NCBI GenBank assembly: GCA_934045905.1
Contig: OW203768.1
Span: forward strand, 15,714,316 to 15,778,315
Reading direction: 5' to 3'
Source of the DNA: Leuctra nigra
Taxonomy: Eukaryota; Arthropoda; Insecta; Plecoptera; Leuctridae
Length of the DNA stretch: 64,000 bases
Every line of letters begins with the position of its first letter. Within the stretch, counting starts at the first letter, position 1. Of this stretch, positions 1 through 12,343 are shown piece by piece. A model generated the notes under the pieces. The model saw only the letters and a list, made by a program, of their open reading frames with translations, was not told where the DNA came from and did not search any database. The translations under genes were made by a program, and so were the position numbers.

Positions 1-2523
1 GAACTAACAACAGTGCTAAGTTCTCTCGTTAGCTCCCAGGAGGGAATAAATACGAATCGAACACACAAAATGACAAAAAATCCACGCAGATTGTCCAACC
101 GGGAAAAGGAGAAATCGAAGCAGAAATATAGTTACGATCTGGCGCAGTTTCAGTATTACAACCAGAGAAAGAAAGTAGTTAAACAAATCATGTCGTCTGA
201 CAAAACGTCAACTTGCAAAATTCCACTTCCGGTACTTGAGGAACACTTCAGAGACATTCTTGGCACTACAAATGACAAAGTAGCAGAGCAATACAGCAGC
301 CCCAACGACAACAACTGCCATGATTCCGCCTATAACTCCGCTGTCTCAAGAGATGAAGTTATTGCCGCCATCAACGGTATATCTATCGACTCTGCCCCCG
401 GTCCAGATGGAGTCCTCATAAGGGTGTTACGCGAGTTGAAATGTGCCAAGACCATTAGCATCCTTGCAACGATCATCGGTAAACTCAATTATGTGCCTGA
501 GAAACTGCGCGACGGACGCCTGCTTCTGATTCACAAGGGAGGTGACGAGAAGACTGTATCTAACTGGAGACCGCTAACCATCTTTTCTGTGATAAGGCGA
601 GTGATCGAACGAGTTTTTGACAAACGGCTCCGCTCGTACGTAAGATTCTCGGTCCACCAGCGGGGTTTTGTCTCCACCCCCGGCACCCACATCAACGCTT
701 CACTCATTAATGGCTGTTTGCAGGATGCCAAGTTGAAGAAGAGAGACTGCTGTGTAGTATTTCTGGACGTCAGTAAGGCGTTCGATAACATCGGCCACGA
801 ACACATCAATGCTTGCTTATCTAATCTTCCAATCCCCGCAGCACTCAGAGAGACAATTCTAGCATTAACTTTTCAAAACTCCGTTCAAATAGAAGCAAAC
901 AGATCGAAATCCTCAAAAATCCAAATAAAGAGGGGAGTACCCCAAGGTGCCCCATTATCACCCACGCTGTTCAATCTGTCAATTGACCACATTATCAAAG
1001 AGCTCACGGAGAAGACGGTGTCTAAGGAGTATGGCTATTCACTAGCGGATGACCTGGAGTCCCTATCTGCAGTTGGCTTTGCAGACGATCTTGCACTCAT
1101 CGGTAACAACACCAACTCAGCCTCTGAGCTCTCATCGATGGCTGAAAGGGGTCTACGAGAAATTGGCCTTGCAGTAAACACCGCGAAGAGTAGTGGAATC
1201 AACATCAAGAGTGGAGAATTATCTCAAGAGGCTATCGTTACCACAGAAGGTTCTACTATATCAACGATAGGCGATAGTGAACGAATACGGTACCTGGGAA
1301 TCGACTTCAACAAATCAATAGTTATTAATAAAGGAAAGATAATTGATGATCTACGCTCTGACCTATCAAAACTAACATCTTCTGATCTCTTGAAACCCGA
1401 TCAAAAACTAAACATCCTTAACCAATTTGTCTGGCCTAAACTTATCTATCCCCTTCAATGCGCACCGATACCTCAGCTTTCTACGAAATTCCTAGAAGAC
1501 ATCGATATGATCATGCGTAGCGCAGTGAAAGAGATCATCGGGCTACCTGGCGACACTCCAACAGCTTTCATATACGCTCCGAGGAAATTTCGTGGACTAG
1601 GCATAATGCGGGCAACCTGGGAGGCACACGTACAGCACTTCAACATATGTAAAAAGTTGATGACAGTCGAAGACAGATTGATTGACGTGGTTCGAGACCT
1701 TCCAGCTGAAAAGACAAAGTGTATTGCTGACCTTGGCCTTGCACTCGATGCTACCGATGAGCGTGTCTCCGGTCGATCTCTACGTGATGCCCTGCGGCTG
1801 TCAGCTTTCAACGATTGGGCGAAGCTTCCTCAGAAAGGCAAAGGGGTTGGAATGTACGCAGAAACTCCACGATCAAACAAATGGGTGTACGCGAAGAAAG
1901 GTCTATCATCATCTGAATGGACAAACTCCATCAAAATGTCCTGCAACGTAGCAGCAGTCCGTGCAGTCCCCGGCAGATCACCCAACACTAACCGTTGTCG
2001 TAATATAAACTGCAACGAGATCGAAACAATTGCACATGTGTTGGGGAAATGCAACAAGGGAGAACTGTTACGGAACACACGCCACCATGCTGTTCGGACA
2101 ACCATTGCAGACGCATTTCGTCGACAGAAGCGCTGGGAAGTACACGAGGAAGTTTCATGTATTGCAGCTGATGGATCGACACGTCGAGCGGACATTATAG
2201 CCATAAGATCTGACAGGAAGCAAGCACTGATCTTGGATCCCACCATCCGATTCGAGCAAGGTGAAAAACACGCTGAGGACGTTGATGAAGAAAAGAAAAG
2301 GATCTACGAGCCATGCATTGAAGATCTTGCAAGACGCTACAAAGTTCCAGCTGAAAACTGGGAAGTCATTGGCCTCCTCGTAGGAGCAAGAGCAGCAATC
2401 CCATCTTTCTTCACGGCCTTTCTCAAACGATTTTCGGTTCCCCTCAGTACTTTAGATGTAATAGTTCCCTCAGTCCTCAAACACTCAATCTCCATCCTAC
2501 ACAACCACCTCTACAATAATTAG
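1..2523 (+). CDS. R2-like non-LTR retrotransposon protein (RT + restriction-like endonuclease), 5' end outside window
   Basis: The frame is open from base 1 to a TAG at 2521-2523, so the N-terminus lies upstream. The codon at 13 is GTG and the first in-window ATG is at 70. Residues are counted from base 13. Reverse transcriptase: APGPDG at 128-133, motif A LDVSKAFD with catalytic Asp252, motif B RGVPQGAPLSP near 307-317, and catalytic FADD at 356-359. The C-terminal part has C662-x4-C667-x7-H675-x4-C680, then RAD (Asp727) and LDP (Asp742), the spacing of the PD-(D/E)XK-like nuclease of R2-group elements. In that family the protein nicks target DNA and primes cDNA synthesis from the nick. No frameshift or stop is seen over about 840 codons, so the copy is young or intact here. 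N-terminal zinc-finger and Myb domains, if present, are outside the window. No 28S rDNA is visible at the 3' side, so this is not a typical rDNA-inserted R2. Confidence 0.93.
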   Translation, partial: ELTTVLSSLVSSQEGINTNRTHKMTKNPRRLSNREKEKSKQKYSYDLAQFQYYNQRKKVVKQIMSSDKTSTCKIPLPVLEEHFRDILGTTNDKVAEQYSSPNDNNCHDSAYNSAVSRDEVIAAINGISIDSAPGPDGVLIRVLRELKCAKTISILATIIGKLNYVPEKLRDGRLLLIHKGGDEKTVSNWRPLTIFSVIRRVIERVFDKRLRSYVRFSVHQRGFVSTPGTHINASLINGCLQDAKLKKRDCCVVFLDVSKAFDNIGHEHINACLSNLPIPAALRETILALTFQNSVQIEANRSKSSKIQIKRGVPQGAPLSPTLFNLSIDHIIKELTEKTVSKEYGYSLADDLESLSAVGFADDLALIGNNTNSASELSSMAERGLREIGLAVNTAKSSGINIKSGELSQEAIVTTEGSTISTIGDSERIRYLGIDFNKSIVINKGKIIDDLRSDLSKLTSSDLLKPDQKLNILNQFVWPKLIYPLQCAPIPQLSTKFLEDIDMIMRSAVKEIIGLPGDTPTAFIYAPRKFRGLGIMRATWEAHVQHFNICKKLMTVEDRLIDVVRDLPAEKTKCIADLGLALDATDERVSGRSLRDALRLSAFNDWAKLPQKGKGVGMYAETPRSNKWVYAKKGLSSSEWTNSIKMSCNVAAVRAVPGRSPNTNRCRNINCNEIETIAHVLGKCNKGELLRNTRHHAVRTTIADAFRRQKRWEVHEEVSCIAADGSTRRADIIAIRSDRKQALILDPTIRFEQGEKHAEDVDEEKKRIYEPCIEDLARRYKVPAENWEVIGLLVGARAAIPSFFTAFLKRFSVPLSTLDVIVPSVLKHSISILHNHLYNN

Positions 2524-2756
2524 TAAATATACACCTTTAGTAATAGTTAGGTTAGGATAGACGTTTAGTTTAGATATTATGTATCTCTGTATAAAACATG
2601 TCAAAAAGTAAATGTAAGCATAAAAAGTAACAATGTAACCATAGCATATCTTCTTAGTCCTATTATTATACAATTGTAAATTTTATTGATTAGTACGCTA
2701 GACCTGAATGGTCAACCATGTATGTTGGAAAGCCGTCAATAAATAAATATGATTTT
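2524..2756 (+). mobile_element. 3' UTR and probable 3' end of the R2-like element
   Basis: AT-rich non-coding sequence follows the TAG stop. It holds an AATAAA at 2738-2743, and sequence character changes soon after, near 2756. The exact 3' junction and any target duplication cannot be fixed without the 5' end or another copy. Confidence 0.5.
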
Positions 2757-4278
2757 CTCTCTTTGATCACGAAGTAGTTCCGTACACCACCGCTAGAATG
2801 CGCGCGCTGTTCATAACGCGGTTAAAACTTCAGATTAGAGAGGACGAGAAGTCTGCAGCCAAGCACGTAATAGTTTTCGTAATTATCTCAAAATACATTC
2901 TGAAATGTTCAATTAGTGAAAAATGCAATTATAAAGAGCTACTGGTAATAAGATATGATCAAAACATATTGTGAATTTGTGTAAATCATAAAATGATAAA
3001 ACTGACCAAACTCACCAAATACCTCGGTCTAAGCGGTAAAATCACAAAAAAATTCAAATCGCCCACATTTTCGAACAAAACTGAAAGAACTCGTAATTAA
3101 AACCCTGTCGCTACGAGAACGGCAGCTATTTTGACCCGAAAGGATTTTGACGTCTGGTATTTTTTTACGGCCTTGCCTTGGCTGCCCCCCTCCAATTCCC
3201 CCCACCACTCACTGGTCCATAGTACCATGGAGACTGGAGTGATGGGAGTGGGGAGAGAATTTCATTCAAAAATGATCGACGTGACGTCACCACACGAATT
3301 ACAGTGTTGCCTTCCACGAGTACACGAAAATATGTACAACCACGGCCATGAGATGTGCAACGCGCAAGAGTCAGTGACCATTCAAGAAGCTCTATCGCAG
3401 AAGACTGAACAAGAAGGCTGTGTATTCTACACACGCGTAGAGAAAGAATCGCGCTGCCATTCAGCGTTTCCAGGAACGGTGGCGGAACAGTTGTTTCGGT
3501 ATTTTTGGTTTCTTGATTGTGAGAAAACGGCACGTCTGGCAATTCCACGGATTCAGGAGAAAGAAGAGGTCAGAGGGGTCAACACATTTTTATGAACAGC
3601 AACTAAAAATGTATCAAAACTTACCCTGGATGGAACTAATTCCTAGCAATGTAATCAAAATTACGAGAAACATTCGAATTTGCCTACATTTGGAACGTTT
3701 TTAATTTGAATGTAGAATTATAACGTTTTTCTAAATATTTAGAGTTCGTCACAATATCGCTGAAGACTTCAGAGAGATGTCAACAAATGTACGTACAAAA
3801 CAAAATTCCTCACCCAAAAAACGATGCTACCAGAAATTCAATCAAAATGTAAAAAAAAAAACATTCCAATTTACCATCATTTGGAACGTAATAATTTTGA
3901 ACCCATTTGAATTCGCGTTCGCGTGCCATTTTCCACTCGTCGTCACCAACTCTCACATTGTCACAGCTGCAACAATGAGTCTACACAATATTCGGCTCGC
4001 TGAGTCGCGACAGCATTGTTGTCGCCACGAAGTTCTCGTGTTACCATAGCGATGGAACGCCGAGTGAATTGGCATGGAAACGCAAATTGTCCAAGCATGA
4101 ACTGCAGGAGTGCACGACGATTGTATAATAGTTGTGCATTTCCTAGCTAATAATCGCGCAGCAATTACGCTCGGAATTCTCGGAAAAAGCCGTCGCAAAA
4201 AGACGTATTATTATTAACGTTTCCACGGCCTTTGTTCGTGACATGACGATAATTATAATAACTCCTCGACAAAGACGA
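2757..4278. other. non-coding stretch, no gene recognised
   Basis: Only short frames on both strands, none with a recognisable domain. A perfect TGACGTCA site lies at 3282-3289. Two diverged segments near 3680 and 3890 share a CATTTGGAACGT core, suggesting an old dispersed repeat. Confidence 0.5.
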
Positions 4279-4309
4279 GGGAGAGAGAGAGAGAGAGAGA
4301 GATAGAGAG
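4279..4309. repeat. (GA)n microsatellite
   Basis: Uninterrupted GA dinucleotides for about 24 bases, then one interruption (GATA) and more GA. Confidence 0.9.
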
Positions 4310-6481
4310 TTGTGTAAAAACAGTGGAAAATGGCTGTAAATAGATGGGAAGTGACGTCATGTGAGTTATTTCCATCTAGCGGGTCAAGCAAGCATGTTCT
4401 TGACCTTATTACCGCTCGCTCCCGCGCTAGCTGACAATATTAGCCACAGAAAACACGAGGCAGGAAGAAGAACACAATGACTAAATTCTACGACTTCGCT
4501 TACTAATATTACGAGGGAAAAGTCGTACAGAAACAATAATAAACTTATCTTGTATGTCCTACAAATAAAAACACTATCAAGTATTTTTCAATAATTCAAA
4601 AACACAAAATAATCACCGTTTAGGGTTTTTTTACTATCTGTACCACGACGATGTAAAAAAATATAGAGTAGACGTTTCCTAACCTAATGGGCTCCATTCT
4701 TGGGGTTACACGTTAAAAGTATAATTATAAGCAACTATGATCAACCATCAGGTTTATAAGTGGACATGTTGATATATACACAGACACAGTACACACCAAG
4801 AAAATATGGAGCTATTTATGTATTCGTTGCTAGGTAAGCAACGTTGTAGGTAAGCTATCAGTGTGGTACGCAAGTTCGTAATTTGAAGATTTGTTTTTCA
4901 ATATTCAATAATATACCATTTTTACCACAAGTGACCGATTTAACCTCAAAATTGGGGATAATACTTATTTTTAGGAAATAGTTTATTGTCAGAAACGGAC
5001 TATAGAATAAAATGTTTTCGTGAAACAATTAAAATTGTAATTTGCCTATCCTAAATCAAGGCTTAATAATAATCAAGTTGGCAGCACTTCCAGCTAGAGG
5101 GAGGTGCAATGATTTGTGACGGTTGGCAACACGAGCGAGGCAGACATTTAAAGGGACCGACACGACGGGTTGAACGAATCGCAGCGGAATGCGGCAACGG
5201 TACCGCCACGATCACGTGACGAAACCGAGCACTCCGATTGGTCCAGACGCGGCTCCATTCACGCAAAACAATTCGACATTCCACAAACAAATGCCCTTTC
5301 TTTCGAAATCATCGCAATCGAAATCACGTCGCACAATGAACTTGCTGGCACGTCAGGTCGAAAAAGTATAAAAAAAGGTAAAGAATTCGAACTATAATTA
5401 TAATCCATGGAACAAACTAAACCGAAACTAAAACATTATTGAACTCAAAATGTTCGAAAATTCATATATAAGTGAATTTCGAACGTTCATATACGTGTTT
5501 GATTCCGAACGCTTTCGATTTAAAATTTAAAATATCCTACTTTTGAAATTTTCGAAGTTTTTGAAAAGGTTCTAAAATGTTAAAAGTCGGTTACTTTAAA
5601 TTTCAAATAGAAAACGTTCGAAATCGTTTCAAATTCGTTCGAATTTTCAAATACTCAACTTAGTACTCGCGACGTTTCGCGCACAGCAAGACAACACAGC
5701 ACTTGCACGCTCGCCAGTCAAATGTCAACTGACGTCCATTGGCAAGAGTAGGTCGTCGCCGATTGGCCGGCGAGACCACGTGGGGGTGTGACGTCATACC
5801 CACTGGCTACTGGTGGTGCCAGGGAGGAATACCGACAACACGTGCTGGGAGCGTGGACGACGCACAGGTAGAGAGCGTAGTTAAACAAGGGGGTGGCGAA
5901 ACAATTGCTAATCAACCAGGCTAAATCACAATTTCTTCCCAAGAGGATAAAATAGTGGTTCGATAAAAGCAAAAACTGATAAAAATGGTCAGGAAGTGAC
6001 CGATTCTATAAGATTTTTTTAATAATCATGGTTTTGTCAATCATTTATCGAAATCAAGTCTAAAATGATCACCAATTACAACAGTACGAGCATTGGTGGG
6101 AGTGTATCAAAAATGGAAATTATAAAAAAGGAACTGTCGTCTCTCACAAACTTCCTCAACGCATTTTATTTGTACGAATTTGTATATTTGTATTTTTATT
6201 TGTAAGGTTTGCATTTTGATTGTATCACTTCTTCGTGCAACTCTACAAACGGCAAGAAGGCGAAGAACCCAAGGAAGTGACCGCCAATAGCGGCGTCGCG
6301 GCGTCGTCCATGGGCGTCGCGAGCGTGCGCGCTGGACGTCGGCGTGTGCGATTGGCGCGGCGATCTCGACGTCGATTCGCGGCGCCGCGACGGCAGGGCG
6401 TGCCCGACGACGTCGTCCCAGTGCAGGGCGGCGGACAATCTCAAAGCAGTGCAGATGATGATGCTGTGTGGACCACCCACG
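4310..6481. other. AT-rich non-coding stretch with a TTCGAA cluster
   Basis: No gene recognised. Between about 5453 and 5650 the hexamer TTCGAA occurs five times among other GAA/TTC blocks. CRE-type TGACGTCA sites are at 4352-4359 and 5788-5795. From about 6240 to 6480 the DNA becomes GC- and CpG-rich, which explains the frames on both strands there. Confidence 0.45.
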
Positions 6482-6498
6482 CCCCCCCCCCCCCCCCC
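6482..6498. repeat. poly(C) tract, 17 bases
   Basis: Homopolymer of 17 C on the plus strand, followed by TG and another C6. It generates spurious proline- or glycine-rich frames. Confidence 0.9.
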
Positions 6499-7424
6499 TG
6501 CCCCCCACATGTCTAGGACACCGCGGTGTACGGTACTTTCACTGCATTCCACGCGAGACCAGTTTCCCACGCCGACACCTCGCCTGTCGCACATATGCCT
6601 GCCCATAGCACCTTCACATATCCCTTCAGCTTGTCGCATATCTCTTAGCTTGATAAGACTATCAGTATCACATTATCTCTAGTCACATAAAGCACAGTAA
6701 AGGTATCAGTCATATCAATATATTTTAGCATAATAGGTACCAATAGACAACGAGAATAGAGCAAAACAAATCATCTACAAAAAGAGCTCCAATTCTTGGG
6801 ATATTTGCTTGCGTTTTAAGCAGCTTCTTACAAGTTCTAAAAACTCATTAAGTCCAAATAGCTCGATACCTAAGTCCAGTATCCTGACTTCAAAGAAAAT
6901 TTTTCCAATAAATGGAGCCTTTACGTAGATTCTAATACCATCTCGTGTGGTACAGATAGCTATTATGCCCAATCACAAAAGTAGAGATATTCTTTCTCTC
7001 AAATATGCAAATAAGAGTCTCTATGTTGGACTTTTGATTTAGCAACTCCAAATTCCTAAGGCATCCTTTCACAAAATTAAAATCACCTAACGAGAAAAAA
7101 AAGTGTGGCCCCAACGGTACATGGCGTGCATATCACACTCTACGTACAAGACGGTGGTGGGGGTAAGTACAGAAACTTAAAACAGTGCCAGCCTCACTTT
7201 CATGTCCCAAACTCATTACTACACATCCGTGTTCGAAATCGCTCGAATGTCGTTGAGAGAAATGGTTCGAAATATTTCGTTGAGGAGTTACGAAAGAAGT
7301 AGGCCGTACCTGAAATACCGAAGACTGCGCATACTTCCTAACGGGTCAGTTGGAAATGACCTGCAGGAATGCGAGGAATCGGGCCACGCGGGGCAGAAAC
7401 AATATTTGCTTCTTGCGGAGACGA
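6499..7424. other. non-coding stretch holding two copies of a dispersed motif
   Basis: No gene recognised. The motif AATGGAGCC-TTTACGTAGATTCTA occurs on the plus strand at about 6912-6936. A diverged minus-strand copy ending in TTTTTGTAGAT lies near 6773-6800. The same motif precedes several snoRNA-like genes at 24-28 kb. Confidence 0.4.
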
Positions 7425-7610
7425 CGACCATGCCATGGGAAAGTCAATAATTCGTCTGTGACACAACTTCGCCGCCCTGCACATCCTTCATACCACATTC
7501 GAGGCAGATGATGAACTATGTGGGAAGACGGCGGTTGTGGCCTAGTAGGGAACCTTCCTGGCTTGCCTGGACTAGAGATACCATTTCCGGTAATATTACC
7601 AACCAATTTT
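7425..7610 (-). mobile_element. SINE fragment (body/tail part), reverse orientation
   Basis: On the minus strand it carries the body landmarks of the SINE at 58091: TACTAGGCCACAACCGCC, then CTTCCCAC, then a CATCATC-rich stretch. No tRNA-like head with a B box is recognisable, so it is truncated or eroded. Confidence 0.55.
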
Positions 7611-9154
7611 ACGGTAATTTTTTATTTTTTTTGTATTTTTTTTGTATTTTTTTTTGTACTGGAGTAGGTGTGGTACATTTTGTATTTTAAACTGGATCTT
7701 ATAAAGTTAACACATCAAATATTGGTGGTCATTGTTCATCCATCATCATTGAATCTTTTCCAATACCCAAGAGAATAGAGTCAAATATCTTAGGAAAGAA
7801 CATGGAAATTCGTATTAGCCGTATGCACTCATAATAGGTAGAGAAGTAGCTCGTAAATGAACCATGTTCGTTTTGTACCCGAAACTCATTATTTTTTTTT
7901 CCAATATGACCAATTTTACCAGATTTTGGTAATATTCCCGGTAATATTCCCATTTTTTAAATTACCGGTAATTTTACATCTATAGCCTGGACTCAGCGAA
8001 CAAAAGGAAAAGACGCTGGGACATCAGCAGTAGTGCATCATATTTTTTGTATGTACCTTGTTGAAAACTGTGAGCTTATAACTGGCAAAACAAAAGTGAG
8101 AAGCCTTTATCGTAAGGATTTAATATTCAAGGATTTTATTGCATTCGATTGGCAAATACTTAATTAAAAATTAATATATTGAATTATAATTTCCTTTCAG
8201 ACAATAATTACATGATCGTGTATTATGTTCACGACGGTTGCTGGTTGTTGATGTCAATAAGAACGACTTGAAAAATTGCCGATAACAACTATAATTCAAT
8301 ACAATTGACCTATTTACGATCCGAACAACAAGAATAATAACAATAATAATGATAATTAGCCTCAATTCCTAATCAAACTCGCATGCTAATAATTGGTAAT
8401 GCTTATCATTCTAGCTGGGAAACATATTTCAATATAACTCGGTTCTAGAACGAAGCTAGTCGTCGAGCAGTCAAAATGGAATGTTTTTGTGGGCAAGCGA
8501 ACATGCCCGGCTAACATGTCCCCAAAAGGAAACGGTCGTCTGACCAAAAATCTCCGCCGCCGTTGCGACTGGTGCTGCCCCCACGTGGCCTCCTCCGCCC
8601 GTGCAAGGAGGCAATGCGTAGAAGTTCGGCCACTAGCGAGCCACGCCACACGTGCTCGCTCACAAGCGCGCCGCATGCGGACGATTACGGAACTAGCAGT
8701 TTTGGAACGTTTTATAATGTGGAAATTGTTGATTTTTTAAATTTTTCTCCATAGCCGCAACTTCGGGACGTTCCTAAAAGACTAATAATGGGAGAACTTT
8801 TTAACTATTACTTTTGAACGTAAGTTGAAATAATCATGAATGTAATAGGTCACTGGAATGTTGTAGGTTACATAAAAAAGTAATACTTTGGCTCCAAACA
8901 TGCAGAAAAACGAAATAGGTACCCCAATCACGAGTACTTTATGGCCGGTTCCGTATGTACCGCAATTTAATCAATTCTTGGACGGTTGGATACGCAACTG
9001 ATATCATCGTGAAGGGGATGCTTTTTTTAAAATGCATAATAAATTAAAACTAGTAAAATTAAATACAGTATTATACGATTTACCAGCCTTTTAATTGCCA
9101 AAGGTACACTTGAAAGCAAACAGCGAATTCCAGTTCCAAACTGTACTTCGTCCG
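7611..9154. other. AT-rich non-coding stretch
   Basis: No gene seen. Several PuPy and T-rich runs near 7600-7680, and a GC-richer island at about 8490-8700 without a domain-bearing frame. Confidence 0.4.
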
Positions 9155-9417
9155 CACACTGGAGCCTTCTTATGTAGATTGTCACCTAGTGGCCGGGATT
9201 CTACCGCGTGTGGTACAGACCCGACACTGGAGCCTTGTTATGTAGCTTCGCCTAGTGACCGTGTTTCTACCGCGTGCGGTACAGACCCGACACTGGAGCC
9301 TTGTTATGTAGCTGCGCCTAGTGGCCGTGCTTCTACCGCGTGCGGTACAGACCCGACACTGGAGCCTTGTTATGTAGCTGCGCCTAGTGGCCGTGCTTCT
9401 ACCGCGTGTGCGCCACA
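9155..9417 (+). repeat. 66-bp tandem repeat, about 4 units
   Basis: A 66-bp unit containing ACACTGGAGCCTTGTTATGT and TTCTACCGCG is repeated about four times. The first unit is the most diverged and units 2-4 are nearly identical. The period is a multiple of three, so one plus-strand frame reads a 22-residue repeat (core STACGTDPTLEPCYVA). Flanking sequence in that frame shows no known domain, so I treat it as a minisatellite that happens to be open. Confidence 0.85.
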
Positions 9418-10294
9418 GACCCGGAGCGTGAGAGCAACTGGCGCGATGCAGTCACACGCTCGCCGGCGAGAGCCATCTCGCATCCAGCGAGCATGGAGCA
9501 GGCGAGCAAGCAGCAAGCACCACTCTACTCTCATGATGACCTTATACTGCAGCAGTCCATATGCAAGGTCGAGCTCCCGGTGTGGCCATATCGGCATTCC
9601 TGCCGCGCCGGGAGGGTCAAGGACCACGGCGACAAGGTCACGGGGGGAGGAAAGTCGCGAACTGCAACGTGTCTCACAGGAGAGTCGCCAAAATCGAGGG
9701 CCAAAATGCCAATTGTTTCTAGAAAAGTTATACATAGTTTATCATGAAATACTTTTTTCCGGAGCCTTCCCCAGCCAAGTAGGCATTAGCGAGGGGTTTA
9801 TTAAATTTTAAAAATTATTGGAGCCGAAAAGCCAAGCTATTTTCGTTCTAGACCATGTACTGTTCCTGGACATGTAACAAAATCCCTGCTCGAAATATTT
9901 ATCGACATAAATACGCCGAGTCCACTGAATTCCGTCCGTAAGACGGTCTCATCTGAAACAAGAATGTGATCGAATTCGAGCGTGAATCGTCGGTTACACT
10001 GTTCGATGTGTGGTGTCCGAAGGTTTTGTCTTGTGGCGTTTTGGACTGATAGACGTAACTTCATGAGGGAAACTTCATGCGCGTGCCTTTTCGTGAACCA
10101 AGAAGAGTTGTCGCTGTCTTGACCGCAGTGCCTCGTGTAAATGTATTTCGCCGGCTCTTGTCGGCTTCTTGTGAGGCGGTGGCGAGTTCAGTGGCAACAC
10201 TACTAGCGCACGGCGGGCGGCGGGGCAAGCTCGCATTCCAGCGAGCCGAGAGCGAGGTCGTCGACCGTTGCGCTATTCCGCGGACACGTTCCTC
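9418..10294. other. GC-richer non-coding stretch
   Basis: Frames exist on both strands but none resembles a protein family. A TTCAGT initiator-like site is near 10186 upstream of CpG-rich sequence, not enough to call a promoter. Confidence 0.35.
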
Positions 10295-10645
10295 GCTTCC
10301 AGGCGCAGTCCTTCCTTCGTCCGCCTCCGCTCGTCCCTTCCCTCCTTCCCTTCCCGTTGCCTACAGTCGTTCCTTCACTCCTTCCCGTAGCGTATAGTCC
10401 CTGATCCCAACCTCCGCTCGTCCCTTCCCTCCTTCCCTTCCCTTCCCTTCCCTTAGCTTACAGTCGTTCCTTCCCTCCTTCCCGTAGCCTCCAGTCGTTC
10501 CCTGATCCCAACCTCCGCTCGTTCCTTCCCTCCTTCCCTTCCCTTCCCGTAGCCTACAGTCGTGCCTTCCCTCCTTCCCGTAGCATACAGTCGTTCCCTG
10601 ATCCAAACCTACACTCGCTTCTTCCCGTAGTCTACAGTCGTTCCC
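10295..10645. repeat. polypyrimidine minisatellite
   Basis: Degenerate tandem units built of CCTTCCCT, GTAGCCTACAGTCGTTCC and CCTGATCCCAACCTCCGCTC blocks, strongly C/T on the plus strand. The mirror-like pyrimidine run could form H-DNA. It creates long frames on both strands that I do not regard as genes. Confidence 0.85.
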
Positions 10646-10650
10646 TGAAC

Positions 10651-10694
10651 TTAGACTAACCAATCCAGGGATTGGTTAACTGGTTATAGTCTAA
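10651..10694. repeat. short inverted repeat
   Basis: TAACCAATCC at 10657-10666 pairs with GGATTGGTTA at 10669-10678, and an outer TTAGACT pairs with AGTCTAA. Hairpin or cruciform capable; role unknown. Confidence 0.6.
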
Positions 10695-11150
10695 GGCAGT
10701 ACCTAAGATATTATGAATAGTTTTCGTAATATCTTTGGCAGTACCCTTATGACTTACGGTGTTCTTCGGCTTCGTACTCGTGGTGCAACGACTTCCATTG
10801 AGCAGATCAAGACCTTCCAGCAACACCTGAAATCAAACAAGTATGTTAGAACTCTTCGATTACTCAATGATCATAGAAATAATGATTTAGGGCAGCTACA
10901 ATAGTGTTACAATCGGGTAGATAGTGTTCGAAAGTTTCGGTACTGAACTGCAGATTATTTTGATAAGCTTTTCCTGAAAGTGAAATTTATTCATATCTCC
11001 AACCATCATTCTTTCCTAATTTTCTCTCTGCCCCTTCAGCGACTGTTACTTCTATCACTTGACGGACTTTTTAGTTATTTCGCAACCACTTCTCATCAAA
11101 ATCCTAGCCAAGAAATGCGTGGACCACGTTCCAGCTAACGGGCGTGGGGT

Positions 11151-11175
11151 GGGGGGGGGGGGGGGGGGGGGGGGG
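11151..11175. repeat. poly(G) tract, 25 bases
   Basis: Longest G homopolymer in the window. Followed by a GC-rich segment to about 11510 without a convincing gene, then AT-rich DNA to 12340 in which I see nothing. Confidence 0.9.
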
Positions 11176-12343
11176 TACAAAACTGAATCATACAATTGAA
11201 TTGTTCAATCAAGCAAGCTCGTCGCCGCTCTCTACAACCAAACACCTCGACTTTTACGGCCTCCACGTCGCACACGTCACACGAACCACTTGCCGCGTCG
11301 GCGATGACGTTGTGTGTGTGTGTGCCCAAACATGGGGGCGCCAGTAGTAACCCGTGGCGCCCACTTGTTGCGCCTACACCCCGACGTAGTACTCGCGCCT
11401 TGTGTGCAGCGGTGGGTCGACGAGCCCGCCCCATTGCAGGGGGCACTGTGGGCGCACGGGGCCCCCCCACGTGGCCGCACGCAAACACGCCGGCTCTTAT
11501 ATAGTCCACGATGTGGTGTTTAATTAGGCAATTACATGCGTTAGATGGAAATCGTGAAATAGTTCGCTTCGTATTTTTTTTCAGCATGGTTGTACAGGTA
11601 TTTTACAAATCTTACTTCACAATATCGTATGTTTATCCCCGGTTTATCCTATAATTTGAGAATATACATATTAAAAACTTTGATTAGAATGTACTCGTGT
11701 GTTAACTTTTTGAAAATTGTACGATTCTTATTTTTCATAATACGGAAATTATGATTAATCAATGTAAATTATATGCATACAAACTGCAAACCTGGAAGAT
11801 TTATTTCATTCCAAAGAAATCGCACGATTCTTTTCGCAAAAGTAAGGAAGCAAACACTATAAAGGTTCTGCAGCGCTTTATGGGCGTGTGCTGCGGGCGA
11901 CCAACTCGCAGGCGCGTCCACAAGCCGACCTCGGCCAAGACCACGGCTGACTTGAGACAGAAGCAAGTGCAAGACTTTCTTCATTCAAGATCCTTATTTT
12001 CAGTCTGTCTGTATGTATGTAGTATGTTCTTCAGACATTTCTACATCCTTGGACCAATCTCAACCAAATTTGGTATGGAGTTTCTATGGGGTGCTGCGCA
12101 CATCGTAGGGTACTTCACCCATTTCACAAACCACCCCTAATTAAAAAAAACACCCCTAATAGAAAATTAAATACACTGCTCTGCATAGACGAGTGCGTGC
12201 GTGATGTTCTGCAGGTTTTTCAAAACTGCTGATGTTAGAAATTCATCCAATAATTCTTGGATGATATCGTCATGAAGAAAAGGAGTCGGGAATCAAATCG
12301 TGAAAGATCTCCCGCGTCTCACCGAAGTCCACCACGGCGTCCC

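Noticed and set aside
7105..7164. Possible small exon ending at GGTAAGTAC
   Set aside because: The donor is good but the acceptor side is poor and the frame has no ATG; not enough to report.
10077..10397. 106-codon frame at a GC-rich segment with a TTCAGT site
   Set aside because: The frame runs into the pyrimidine minisatellite and no donor or domain supports it.
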